From NCBI GenBank assembly GCA_029260155.1, contig JAJDDU010000386.1, forward strand, positions 1-12,380: a stretch of 12,380 nt of DNA, written 5' to 3'. Below, in pieces: positions 1 to 7,253 of the stretch. This stretch comes from Phycisphaerae bacterium (GTDB taxonomy: Bacteria > Planctomycetota > Phycisphaerae > UBA1845). Each line of letters starts with the position of its first letter. Position 1 is the first letter of the stretch. The notes beneath the pieces are model-generated. The model had not been told where the DNA came from. It made no database searches and was given only the letters and a program-made list of their open reading frames with translations. Both the position numbers and the translations under genes were made by a program.

Positions 1-1209
1 CAGCCCATCGCCGTCGGTGTCTGCGACGAGGGGATCGGAGCCGAATAGGAAGAACTCCGCGCCATCCGATAGGCCGTCACCGTCGGTGTCGGGGTCGAAG
101 GGGTCGCTGCCGATTTCGCACTCGAACAGGTTGGGCAACTCGTCGAGGTCGGGGTCGCCGAACTGCGGTAGTTGGCTGCAATCAGCCGTCTCCTGCGCAC
201 CGTCCGCATCATCGGCGACCAGCGGGTCGAGGCCGAGGAACACCTCCAGGCCGTCCGGCTGACCGTCGCCGTCGGTGTCCGCAACGAGCGGGTCGGTTCC
301 GAAGAGAACAACCTCGTCACCATCGCCGAGGTCGTCACCATCGGTGTCGGGATCGGTGGGGGAAGTGCCGACCTGTTGCACTTCGAATCCGTCCGACAGA
401 CCGTCGCCATCATGATCCGGGTAGGTCGGGTCGGTCTCGTAGGTGTTGATCTCCTCGCCATCGAGCAGTCCGTCGCCGTCGGTATCGGGGTCCAGCGGGT
501 CGGTGAACTCGAACACCTCGTCGCCGTCGGACAATCCGTCATCGTCTGTGTCGGGATCAAGCGGATCGGTGAAGAAACCGAACGTCTCGACGTCATCGCT
601 CAGCCCATCCTGGTCTGTGTCGGTAAAGGCGATTTCGTCGAAATCGTCGGGAAACAGCGGGTCGGTCCCGAAGAAGATGACCTCGTCGCCATCGGTGATT
701 CCATCGCCGTCGGTATCGGGATTGTCGGGGTCGGTCCCGAAGAATAGTATCTCCGCGCCGTCCGGCAATCCATCGTTGTCCGAGTCCGCGGGATCGAGCG
801 CGTTTCCGTCTACTCCGTCTACTGCGCCATCGAAATCCGAATCCGGGTTAAAGGGATCGGTGTCCAGCTCGAATACTTCGGTGGCGTCGTTCAGTCCGTC
901 GCCATCGGTGTCCGCGACGAGTGGGTCAGTGCCGTAGTAGAACAACTCCTCCTCGTCGGTCAGCCCGTCGCCATCGGTGTCGGCGAGGTTCGGATCGGTA
1001 CCGAACTCCGCTTCCACGCCGTCCGGCACGCCGTCGTCGTCGGTGTCGCTATCGGCCGCCAGGTCGACATCGGCCGGCGATCCCAGCACGAACACTTCTG
1101 TGAAATCGTCCGTGCCGTCGCCGTCCGTGTCGGCGTTGAATGGGTCCGTCCCGAGGACGTAGACCTCGAACGAGTCAGGAATGCCGTCTCCGTCGCTGTC
1201 GGGATCGTC
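1..1209 (-). repeat. Tandem thrombospondin type 3-like calcium-binding repeats inside the protease gene
   Basis: Read on the minus strand, about 16 units of roughly 20-24 residues follow the pattern DTDGDGLxDGxEVFxxGTDPxx. Acidic residues at alternating positions are the typical calcium-coordinating arrangement of EF-hand-like TSP3 repeats. Two units carry insertions: one at about 615-655 (DDFDEIAF) and one at about 190-235 that includes a Cys. One unit near 800-845 is degenerate (DSDFDGAVDG). The array runs off the left edge, so its total copy number is not visible. The DNA-level similarity also explains why the opposite strand lacks stops over hundreds of bases. Confidence 0.9.
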
Positions 1210-2007
1210 GAGTGCGAGTAGGTCAGGCTGTTGCAGGAAATCACCCGCCCGCCGCGTGCGTCTAGGAAGTCTCCGGCCGTCGGCGCTGCCGTACAGGTCT
1301 TGAATTGCCCGGACGTCGTCCTGGGCAAGCTGTTGCACGCCACCGGCTCGATAGCCGGGCGCCATGACCGCGTCTTCAGATGCGCTGTGCTCCAGACCGA
1401 GGGCGTGACCGACTTCGTGCAGAATGACCGTGAATAGATCGAACTTACCTTCGCCCGGTGTGACGGAATAGTCCTCGGCAGCGCAGAGATGGATGTTGCC
1501 TTCGTTGGCGGTGCCGGGGAACCACGAATGCCCCAGCACGTTGCCCGCTCCGTCAAACGGAAACGGGTCGCCATGCCCGCCGGCCTCGAATCGAATGACG
1601 ATATCCGCCGTCTGGTCGTTGCGTTCAAAACCGAGGACTGAAGCGTTCGCCCATATCTCGAAGGCCTGCGTCGCCGCATCGATCTGATCTTGCTCGGAGA
1701 TGTCGGGCAGGAGGTTTCCAAGCCTCCAAGTCAACGTAGTCTTCGACCACCGGCTGGTCGGGCGGAAATCGTGAACGTCCGACGCCAGTTCGGGAAACTC
1801 GTCATAACACGCGATCGCAGCCGACCCGCACCCTGATCGCTGCGGCACGCGGTTTTCGCCCGTCGCCCCGTTGTCATTGGCGTTTGCGTTTGTATTTGTG
1901 TTCGCGTTTTCATTAGGTGGGCCGTTGTCAATCGGACAACCTGTGCATGCCGCCCACACCGTCGCCGACAGGATCCACCGTGCCATTCTCAGCCCGTCGA
2001 TATTCAT
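1..2007 (-). CDS. Matrixin-like zinc metalloprotease lipoprotein with thrombospondin type 3-like repeats (3' end beyond window)
   Basis: The frame is open for 669 codons from the ATG at 2007 to the left edge, so the C-terminus is missing. An AAGGA lies about 12 bases before the ATG. Residues 8-24 form a short hydrophobic signal with two Cys (WAAC at 18-21, CTGC at 21-24), consistent with a lipoprotein, followed by an Asn-rich linker (about 26-47). Residues 90-245 resemble a matrixin (M10-type) catalytic domain: HEVGHALGLEH at 197-207 supplies the three zinc-binding His and the catalytic Glu198, and AVM (213-215) fits the Met-turn. From about residue 267 onward there are roughly 16 acidic DxDxDG repeats. 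Family knowledge suggests a cell-surface or secreted protease stabilised by calcium. Substrate is unknown. It lies 71 bases downstream of a same-strand amidohydrolase. The antisense and other-frame ORFs in the repeat region are shadows. Confidence 0.88.
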   Translation of the reverse strand, partial: MNIDGLRMARWILSATVWAACTGCPIDNGPPNENANTNTNANANDNGATGENRVPQRSGCGSAAIACYDEFPELASDVHDFRPTSRWSKTTLTWRLGNLLPDISEQDQIDAATQAFEIWANASVLGFERNDQTADIVIRFEAGGHGDPFPFDGAGNVLGHSWFPGTANEGNIHLCAAEDYSVTPGEGKFDLFTVILHEVGHALGLEHSASEDAVMAPGYRAGGVQQLAQDDVRAIQDLYGSADGRRLPRRTRRAGDFLQQPDLLALDDPDSDGDGIPDSFEVYVLGTDPFNADTDGDGTDDFTEVFVLGSPADVDLAADSDTDDDGVPDGVEAEFGTDPNLADTDGDGLTDEEELFYYGTDPLVADTDGDGLNDATEVFELDTDPFNPDSDFDGAVDGVDGNALDPADSDNDGLPDGAEILFFGTDPDNPDTDGDGITDGDEVIFFGTDPLFPDDFDEIAFTDTDQDGLSDDVETFGFFTDPLDPDTDDDGLSDGDEVFEFTDPLDPDTDGDGLLDGEEINTYETDPTYPDHDGDGLSDGFEVQQVGTSPTDPDTDGDDLGDGDEVVLFGTDPLVADTDGDGQPDGLEVFLGLDPLVADDADGAQETADCSQLPQFGDPDLDELPNLFECEIGSDPFDPDTDGDGLSDGAEFFLFGSDPLVADTDGDGL

Positions 2008-2030
2008 GGCCCGCTCATCCTTATTGAATG

Positions 2031-2075
2031 GTTGTCAGCTATTAGTTCTCAGTAGCGCGACTGAGAACCGACAAC
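2031..2075. repeat. Nested inverted repeat (hairpin) between amidohydrolase and protease genes
   Basis: GTTCTCAGT (2045-2053) and ACTGAGAAC (2060-2068) are perfectly complementary around the loop AGCGCG. An outer pair, GTTGTC (2031-2036) with GACAAC (2070-2075), closes a second stem separated by an asymmetric internal loop. The hairpin lies just after the amidohydrolase stop at 2079 and just before the protease ribosome-binding region. There is no T tract on either side, so it is not a classical intrinsic terminator. It may be an mRNA-processing or stabilising element, or one copy of a dispersed intergenic palindrome. Confidence 0.6.
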
Positions 2076-2078
2076 TGC

Positions 2079-3800
2079 TCATCGTTCGTCGAAGACGATC
2101 GTGCCGCCTACGATCGTCACAACCGCTCGCGTCTCGTCGATGTCGTCCTGATGGACGTGGAGAATATCTTGCGACAGAATCACCATGTCTGCTAGCTTTC
2201 CCAGTTCGAGCGTGCCCAATTCCTCGTCGATTCCGCCGGCGATCGGCGGATTCACCGTGTAGGCGGAGAGCGCCTGCTCGACGGTGATCGATTCTTCGGG
2301 AATCCAAATCGTGCCGTTCAGGATTCTGCCCGTCACCGCTGCGGCCATCCCCTTGAACGGATTGCACGTTACGACCGGCCAATCGCTGCCGAACACTACC
2401 AGCGCACCCGCTTCGGTCAACGATCGAAATGCGTAGGAACCTGGGAGACGCTCGGCACCCAACGCCGCTTCCGCGTAGCGTCCATCGTCGGCCTTGTGGT
2501 ATGGCTGCAACGACGCCACGAGGCCCAGCTCCTTGAACCTTGGAATGTCCTCCGGCAGCAAGTGCTGCGCATGCTCCACGCGAAACCGTACGCTGCCGCG
2601 TTGATCGCCGTGCTTGCGTCGAACGGCTTGATAGGAGTCGATCAGGATGTGATTGGCTTCGTCGCCGATAGCGTGTACGGCCGATTGCAGACCCTCGGCA
2701 TCCGCCCGTTCGATCATGTAACGCAGTCTCTTGGGTGGCGTGGCCATTCCCGCGAGAAGGCCGCTCGGATAGTCGCTCTCCGCCTCCGCATCGGCGTACG
2801 GTCGGTACATGTACGCCGTTCGGCTGCCCAGCGATCCGTCCATGTACCCCTTGAATCCGACGACGCACAAGCGCGCGTCGCACGCATCGAAGCTCTTGAC
2901 CTGATCGATGACTTTCACCCAATCCGTGACCGACAAGTATTTGCGTACGCGGGTGGTGAGCGTTCCTTCTCGATGTGCTCGAAACATGGCTGGCAAGTCT
3001 GATCGGCCGGAAACATCATGCACGGAAGTGACACCCAGAGCGTTCAGGTGTTTCATCGCGCGCAGCAACGCCATGTACAGATCGTCCTCGGAAGCTGCCG
3101 GGATACGGCCGGCCACAAGCGACATGGCTGCGTCTTTGAGTATCCCCGTGGGTTCCCCGGTGGCTGCATCGCGATCGATGACGCCGCCGGTCGGGTCGGG
3201 TGGTCCGTTGGCGTCGATGCCTGCCAATCGAAGTGCCACCGAGTTGGCCAATCCTTGATGACCGTCCATCCGCGACAGGAAGACGGGTGTGTCAGCCGAC
3301 ACCGAATCGATCCACTCTTTCCGCGGTGACGCAGGATCGTCCCAGCTTTCGACGCTCCATCGGCCGCCCGTCAGCCACGGGCGTTTCGACTCCGCAGCCT
3401 GGATCGAGCGCGTCGCGGCCGCCACCTTGGCGACGAAGTCCTGCTTGGAGGCTACGTCGCGCAGATTGAGTCGGTCGAGGTGCTGGCCGCCGCTGACAAT
3501 ATGAAGGTGGCTGTCGGTGATTCCAGGAATGATCCGCCGGCCGTGCGCTTCGATGACCTTGGTGTCGGTTCCGATCCAACGACGAATGTCGTGGTCGGTT
3601 CCCACGGCTGCGATGCGCCCATCGACCACCGCGATGGCCTGCGCATCGGATCCCGCGCCGGTCCATATTCTGGCGTCGACGACCACGAGGTCCGCGATGT
3701 GGCGAACGGGAGCTTGCCGGGACGCATCGGCGCGCGGTTCAGTTGACGTGCAGCCGGCGCACGTCGCAAGGAGCATGAACGTTGAACAAACTCGATACAC
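2079..3800 (-). CDS. YtcJ-like metal-dependent amidohydrolase with lipoprotein signal
   Basis: A 573-residue protein of the amidohydrolase family 3 (YtcJ/ExoI-like), close to the usual family length. Metal-site motifs are visible: DSHLH at 96-100, FKGYMDGSLGS at 316-326, HAIGD at 376-380, VEHAQH at 408-413, and GSDWP at 471-475. These enzymes hydrolyse C-N bonds of amide- or formamide-type substrates; the substrate here is unknown. I chose the GTG at 3800 because GGAG sits 8 bases upstream and the result is a compact lipoprotein signal ending ATCAGC (Cys17), which suggests a periplasmic, membrane-anchored enzyme. The frame stays open to 4208, but that extension would overlap the divergent ArsC-like gene and has no such support. 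The divergent neighbour starts 125 bases away. The protease gene follows downstream and may be co-transcribed. Confidence 0.9.
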   Translation of the reverse strand: MYRVCSTFMLLATCAGCTSTEPRADASRQAPVRHIADLVVVDARIWTGAGSDAQAIAVVDGRIAAVGTDHDIRRWIGTDTKVIEAHGRRIIPGITDSHLHIVSGGQHLDRLNLRDVASKQDFVAKVAAATRSIQAAESKRPWLTGGRWSVESWDDPASPRKEWIDSVSADTPVFLSRMDGHQGLANSVALRLAGIDANGPPDPTGGVIDRDAATGEPTGILKDAAMSLVAGRIPAASEDDLYMALLRAMKHLNALGVTSVHDVSGRSDLPAMFRAHREGTLTTRVRKYLSVTDWVKVIDQVKSFDACDARLCVVGFKGYMDGSLGSRTAYMYRPYADAEAESDYPSGLLAGMATPPKRLRYMIERADAEGLQSAVHAIGDEANHILIDSYQAVRRKHGDQRGSVRFRVEHAQHLLPEDIPRFKELGLVASLQPYHKADDGRYAEAALGAERLPGSYAFRSLTEAGALVVFGSDWPVVTCNPFKGMAAAVTGRILNGTIWIPEESITVEQALSAYTVNPPIAGGIDEELGTLELGKLADMVILSQDILHVHQDDIDETRAVVTIVGGTIVFDER

Positions 3801-3833
3801 GATTCGATCTCCATACGCCTTGCCCTGCGCGAG

Positions 3834-3842
3834 AGTGTACCA
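3834..3842 (-). promoter_or_regulatory. Possible extended -10 promoter for the amidohydrolase gene
   Basis: The minus strand reads TGGTACACT here, which is an extended -10 (TGn) followed by TACACT. It would start transcription about 27 bases before the GTG at 3800. No good -35 is visible. This is pattern matching to the sigma70 consensus only. Confidence 0.3.
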
Positions 3843-3925
3843 GCATCCCCCCAACATGCACGGATGCACCGCGCGGCTGTTTTCGGTATCATGACGGGGG
3901 ATTCCGTTGTTCTGGGAGGACGCTG

Positions 3926-4276
3926 ATGGCATCACGCATCGACTGGTATTACCACCGTGACGGGTGAACGAGCTGCAAGAGAGCGCAAGGGTTCCTTGCG
4001 AAGGAGGGCATCTCGGTTCGCGAGCGGGTGGACGCAAGAAAAGGACCGCTTGGCGAGGCGGAGGCGATAGCGCTGGCCGGGGGGGCTTCGCGGGTCGTTG
4101 TGGCCCGGGGCAAGAAGATCGTGGATTTCGATATGAAGAAGTCGCCGCCGGACGAGGCGACGTTGCTGTCGCACATGTTGGGGCCGACAGGGAACATGCG
4201 TGCCCCAACTGTAAAAAAAGGTAAGATCTTGATCGTCGGTTTCAACGATGATGTGTATGCCGATATACTGGCGTAG
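3926..4276 (+). CDS. ArsC/Spx-family thioredoxin-fold selenoprotein (in-frame TGA read as Sec14)
   Basis: From the ATG at 3926 (GGGAGGA ends 6 bases before it) one frame runs to TAG at 4276, with a single internal TGA at 3965-3967. Reading TGA as selenocysteine gives 116 residues beginning MASRIDWYYHRDGUTSCK. Sec14 replaces the N-terminal Cys of the CxxC redox motif, leaving Cys17. Residues after the TGA keep strong protein character: VDARKGPLGE (35-44), ASRVVVARGKKIVDFD (54-69), LGPTGNMRAPTV (85-96; Arg92 and Pro94 fit the RxP motif of ArsC/Spx folds) and a final VGFNDDVYADIL. The size matches ArsC-family small proteins, which act in thiol-redox reactions; the exact reaction is not known. 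A SECIS-like hairpin follows the TGA. The alternative is a Cys-to-stop mutation or translation only from an internal start such as GTG 4028, but an intact downstream frame with a SECIS argues against this. Confidence 0.87.
3965..4000 (+). promoter_or_regulatory. UGA codon with bacterial SECIS-like stem-loop
   Basis: After the TGA (3965-3967) comes a perfect stem CGCAAGG (3984-3990) / CCTTGCG (3994-4000) with loop GTT; opening the top pair gives the loop GGTTC. Bacterial SECIS elements recruit SelB with selenocysteyl-tRNA through a small apical hairpin lying within the coding region. They carry a G, often GG/GU, at the start of the loop, about 16-37 bases after the UGA. Here the loop G is about 23 bases after the UGA, within that range. 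The hairpin is part of the coding sequence (residues 20-25). Confidence 0.8.
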
Positions 4277-4336
4277 GAAGTTCGACCGTTGTGGTAGACG
4301 GGCGGGTGCATCATCTGGGAATACGGGGCGAATCGC

Positions 4337-4978
4337 ATGGCGCGAAGACGGGGTTTCACGCTGATCGAGCTGTTGGTCGTGATAGCCGTGCTCGGTGTGC
4401 TGATGGCCATTCTCCTGCCGAGTCTGAGAACCGCGAAGCGGCAGGCGAGACGCACCGTCTGTGGGACGAACCTCCGCCAACTCGGCGTGGCCATGCAAGG
4501 GTACGTCGGCGACAATCAGGACAGGTATCCGCGTGTTTCGTTCATGCCTTCCATGGTCTCGGTCGGTGGCGATGAGCCTGTGTATATCGCGGATGTTCTC
4601 GCACCCTATGTCAGCGGAAATGAGAAGGTGTTCGAGTGCCCTGATGACCTGCCGGGCCGGGTTGACAGACCGGCGCCGAATATCGGCCTGAGTTACTTTC
4701 AATCCGAGCGTTCGAGCTACGAGTATCGGCGGTGGGGCTTGAGCGGGCGGACGATCGAAGAGGTGGCCAACAGGGCAGAACGGCGCCATTGGGTCAGCGG
4801 GCCGGTGGCGGACAACGCCATCTGGATCATGCGCGATTTCCACAATTTCCATCGGTCTGGGAAGCGCATTGCGACCGACGACCAAGACGCCAGCGAAGAA
4901 GACGACGCAGCCGGAAGCGCAGGCCAGCGGAATTACCTGTTCAGCGACGGGCACGTCAGTGACTACGAGACCATGTAG
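4337..4978 (+). CDS. Type II secretion-like pseudopilin with class III prepilin signal
   Basis: The 213-residue product begins with a prepilin peptidase signal: RRRG at 3-6, cleavage expected before Phe7, then FTLIELLVVIAVLGV with Glu11 at the +5 position of the mature protein. One hydrophobic helix extends to about residue 28. CGTNLRQLG (42-50), an FECPDD segment and a C-terminal NYLFSDGHV motif are typical of the many planctomycete-type prepilin N-methylation/H-X9-DG pseudopilins. Such proteins are processed by a prepilin peptidase and assemble with type II secretion or type IV pilus-like machinery; many are orphan paralogs of unknown cargo. It starts 60 bases after the selenoprotein gene on the same strand. 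Only a weak GGGGCG precedes the ATG. Confidence 0.88.
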   Translation: MARRRGFTLIELLVVIAVLGVLMAILLPSLRTAKRQARRTVCGTNLRQLGVAMQGYVGDNQDRYPRVSFMPSMVSVGGDEPVYIADVLAPYVSGNEKVFECPDDLPGRVDRPAPNIGLSYFQSERSSYEYRRWGLSGRTIEEVANRAERRHWVSGPVADNAIWIMRDFHNFHRSGKRIATDDQDASEEDDAAGSAGQRNYLFSDGHVSDYETM

Positions 4979-4987
4979 GAGCATGTG

Positions 4988-5617
4988 ATGATGAGACGAT
5001 TCGGAATGGGCACGCCGCAGGTAATCGTGGCGGTAGCGGTTCTGGCGATCGGCGGCGGCGCGTGGGCGTTGGTCGGCCGGTCAGACAGCGCGGACGCGAA
5101 GCCGAAACTCCCGGAAGAGCTCTCGGTCGAGTCGCTTAAGAAGCAAATCACCGAGGGGGAGGGGAGAATCGGCGAGACGATGCGCAAGACGTTCCAGCGT
5201 GACGACTTGACTGATGAGCAGCGCCGCTTGGCGGGTCGCAACATGCGTCGCGTCTGGACGGACATGATGGACGAGAGGATCGACGCCTACAACAACGCTC
5301 CCGAGGATCAGAAAGAAGCCGTCCTCGACAAGCAGATTGACGAATTCATAGAGCGTATGGAGCGCATGCGCGAGGATCGCGCTCGCCGGCAGAAAGAGCG
5401 GGAGGCCAGCGGCGAAGAGCCCGAAACCGACGAGCAACGTCGCGAGCGGTTTCGCAGTTACCGCGGTAGTCAGACTCGCGAACAACGCAAGTCCCGATCT
5501 GAGGCCCGCAGCCCGGACGAATCGGCCCGCAGAATGGCCTACATGATGACAGCGCGGAAGCGCATGCAGGAGCGCGGCATCGAGATGCCTGGAGGCTCCC
5601 ACGGACGCGGCCACTGA
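4988..5617 (+). CDS. Membrane-anchored, highly charged coiled-coil protein of unknown function
   Basis: I do not recognise a family. The 209-residue protein has one N-terminal transmembrane segment (about residues 10-30, rich in Val/Ala/Gly). It is followed by a very charged, largely helical region (about 40-170, many Glu, Arg, Lys and Met) with heptad-like stretches such as IDEFIERMERMREDR. It ends with a His/Gly-rich tail. A single-pass inner membrane protein with an outward-facing coiled coil is likely. I took the ATG at 4988 because GGAG at 4978-4981 is 6 bases upstream; that motif uses the last base of the pseudopilin stop codon. A GTG at 4985 adds one residue. The 9-base spacing implies translational coupling with the pseudopilin, hence possibly a partner protein. 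Confidence 0.8.
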   Translation: MMRRFGMGTPQVIVAVAVLAIGGGAWALVGRSDSADAKPKLPEELSVESLKKQITEGEGRIGETMRKTFQRDDLTDEQRRLAGRNMRRVWTDMMDERIDAYNNAPEDQKEAVLDKQIDEFIERMERMREDRARRQKEREASGEEPETDEQRRERFRSYRGSQTREQRKSRSEARSPDESARRMAYMMTARKRMQERGIEMPGGSHGRGH

Positions 5618-5641
5618 CCCGAACTCATATCGCCGCGTGAG

Positions 5642-6664
5642 CTAGCGCCGGCGCGGGGCGCGGGACTTACCGACGCGGTGTGCCTCCGTGCGGCTGATCC
5701 GTTGCATGGGTCGGACGCGCTTGAACGTGGGGAAGCCGGAGAAAAGCTCCCGGAAGGTGTCCGGGACGCCGAAGTCGCCCTCTCCGCGATTGACGAACGT
5801 CGGTACTGACACTCCGGTGCCGCCGTCCGGTGTTGTGTCGAGCAGACTGCCGACGAAGCTGGGATCGTTCTTCTTGCCGTTGGTGGAGGATTCTCTGCCA
5901 GAGCCGGGCGAGAGCACGCCGGTTCCAGTGTTGTTCTTCGACCCGAACGAGACCTCGGTCTCCGATTGCGACTCGTCGGAATAGAACTTGACCTCACGGT
6001 CAAATGCGGCTTGGTTGATCCACAAGCTAAAGATGTTGTTCTGATTGGCGTACTCGCCCGGACGCACACTCTTGGATTTGCCAGTCAGTTTCGCGAGTGC
6101 TTCGACCAACCCGCTGCGGGACAGCGATATTCTGAAGTGGGCGGTGGAGGGCTCCACCTCCATCTGCCATCCTTCGGTGCCACGCTTGGCCAACGTCGCA
6201 ACCGTCGAGTCTACGACGACGTCGCTGCGCAGCTCACCCTCAGCCGACCCGCCGCGAATTACGCCATAACCCAATCCTAAACGAACGGATTGCTCGGTCT
6301 GGCTGCGATAGAAATCGTCAATGCTCGCTAGCGTCATTTTCTTGACCTGAACGACCGTGTCGTCGCCGAATCTGAGATTGGCATACGATCGGAACCCGGT
6401 TTTGATCTGCGTTCCGGCGCTCAATCGATCGTTAGCGTTCACGTCGGTCCAACCAGACTTGTCAGTCGATTTGGTGCCGATCGGGGCGCTCTTGACGCTC
6501 CCCTGCACCTGGATCACGACGGCCTCCATCGCCTCGCGGGCGGGCTGCGCTGCGGGATCCTCTTGCGCGATTGCTCGATCGACTGGATTGGAGAGCCCCG
6601 CGACCACGGCGGACCACAGGAGAACTGTCATCGTGCTTCTTCGACATGCATGCGTCATGGCCAT
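5642..6664 (-). CDS. Secreted FecR-domain protein
   Basis: A 340-residue product with a Sec signal peptide (about residues 1-33, likely cleaved at AIA-QE). It continues with a FecR-like domain (about 48-205): VIQVQGSVKSA, a GTQIKTG step, then FGDDTVVQVKKMTLASIDDF and a late SVRPGEYAN. The rest (about 240-340) is Gly/Ser/Asn-rich and probably disordered, ending in a basic tail. Unlike iron-signalling FecR anti-sigma proteins, it has no cytoplasmic N-terminal domain or mid-protein membrane anchor. It therefore looks like a periplasmic or surface protein using the FecR fold structurally. The start at 6664 lies 31 bases after the preceding lipoprotein stop; GAGG is 3 bases upstream of it and 9 upstream of a second ATG at 6658, which is an equally good start. 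The frame is open to 6742 but that would overlap the neighbour. It converges with the coiled-coil gene across only 24 bases. Confidence 0.85.
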   Translation of the reverse strand: MAMTHACRRSTMTVLLWSAVVAGLSNPVDRAIAQEDPAAQPAREAMEAVVIQVQGSVKSAPIGTKSTDKSGWTDVNANDRLSAGTQIKTGFRSYANLRFGDDTVVQVKKMTLASIDDFYRSQTEQSVRLGLGYGVIRGGSAEGELRSDVVVDSTVATLAKRGTEGWQMEVEPSTAHFRISLSRSGLVEALAKLTGKSKSVRPGEYANQNNIFSLWINQAAFDREVKFYSDESQSETEVSFGSKNNTGTGVLSPGSGRESSTNGKKNDPSFVGSLLDTTPDGGTGVSVPTFVNRGEGDFGVPDTFRELFSGFPTFKRVRPMQRISRTEAHRVGKSRAPRRR

Positions 6665-6695
6665 AGCCCTCGGATTCAATTCAGGTTGTGTCTTG

Positions 6696-7253
6696 CTACT
6701 CGACGTCCGCCGGTGAGTTAATCTCCCGCTCGGTGGACTCATACATGCCGCGCTTGGCCATAAGATCGTCCCCCTTGGCGAGTGCGGCCATCACCTGTCC
6801 GCCGGTTGGAATCTGGTATGCCATGCCATAGGGCATGATCCCCTGCCGGACGACGTCCTTGAGGGCGTAGCGTTCACATCCGATGCCGGTGAAGTCGGCG
6901 ATCCGCGAGTTCAGCCCGCTCGGGATGTCGCACGCCCCGTGAATCATATACGCCAAAAGGCCGAGGTCCACCGCGTGATCGGCTTCGTACTGCCATTCTG
7001 GTCGCACGATGCCTCTGGACGAGAGCATCTCGACGCGCTGCTCGAACGAATCAGCCGTCTCTTCGCCGTCGGCCACCAGCAATGTCGCCCGGCAGAGTTC
7101 GTCGTACGTCACGACCGGCTCTGCCGCGACGAAATGGACGAATTCCGCCTCCGCGAGCGCGTTGTGATCCTGCGACGGAGCGTAGGGGATGTGCTGGCTG
7201 CACCCGAGTAGGGCGAGCAACGAAACCGTCGTCAATGCGTATCGTAGGTTCAT
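6696..7253 (-). CDS. Small lipoprotein of unknown function
   Basis: A 185-residue protein whose first 18 residues form a classical lipoprotein signal ending LALLGC (lipobox, Cys18). No catalytic motif is recognisable. The mature part is predicted mainly helical with three further Cys residues (in ELCRAT, GACDIP and IGCERY) that could form disulfides in the periplasm. I chose the ATG at 7253, with GGAAA about 9 bases upstream; a TTG at 7268 would lengthen the N-terminus by five residues without benefit. It sits between the outer membrane barrel gene (88 bases upstream) and the FecR-domain gene (31 bases downstream), all on one strand. A role alongside them in the cell envelope is inferred. Confidence 0.82.
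   Translation of the reverse strand: MNLRYALTTVSLLALLGCSQHIPYAPSQDHNALAEAEFVHFVAAEPVVTYDELCRATLLVADGEETADSFEQRVEMLSSRGIVRPEWQYEADHAVDLGLLAYMIHGACDIPSGLNSRIADFTGIGCERYALKDVVRQGIMPYGMAYQIPTGGQVMAALAKGDDLMAKRGMYESTEREINSPADVE

Noticed and set aside
172..937. Long plus-strand ORFs (191 and 164 codons) opposite the protease repeats
   Set aside because: They are antisense shadows of the DxDxDG repeats; their periodic Val/Gly or Ser/Pro composition mirrors the repeat, and the minus strand carries the clear metalloprotease reading.
960..1721. A 253-codon minus-strand ORF
   Set aside because: It is in a different frame from HEVGHALGLEH; its Arg/Thr/Ser-rich translation has no domain, while the frame from 2007 is open throughout and domain-bearing.
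3926..3967. TGA at 3965 as an ordinary stop, making a 13-residue peptide or a pseudogene
   Set aside because: The downstream frame is intact with conserved-looking protein sequence, the stop replaces a catalytic Cys, and a SECIS-like hairpin follows at the right distance.
3801..4208. N-terminal extension of the amidohydrolase to the ATG at 4208
   Set aside because: It would overlap the ArsC-like gene, has Pro/Ser-rich low-quality sequence, and the GTG at 3800 has a good ribosome-binding site and a lipoprotein signal.
5081..5614. A 177-codon minus-strand ORF
   Set aside because: It is the antisense of the charged coiled-coil gene; Leu/Ala/His-rich shadow without a ribosome-binding site or recognisable domain.
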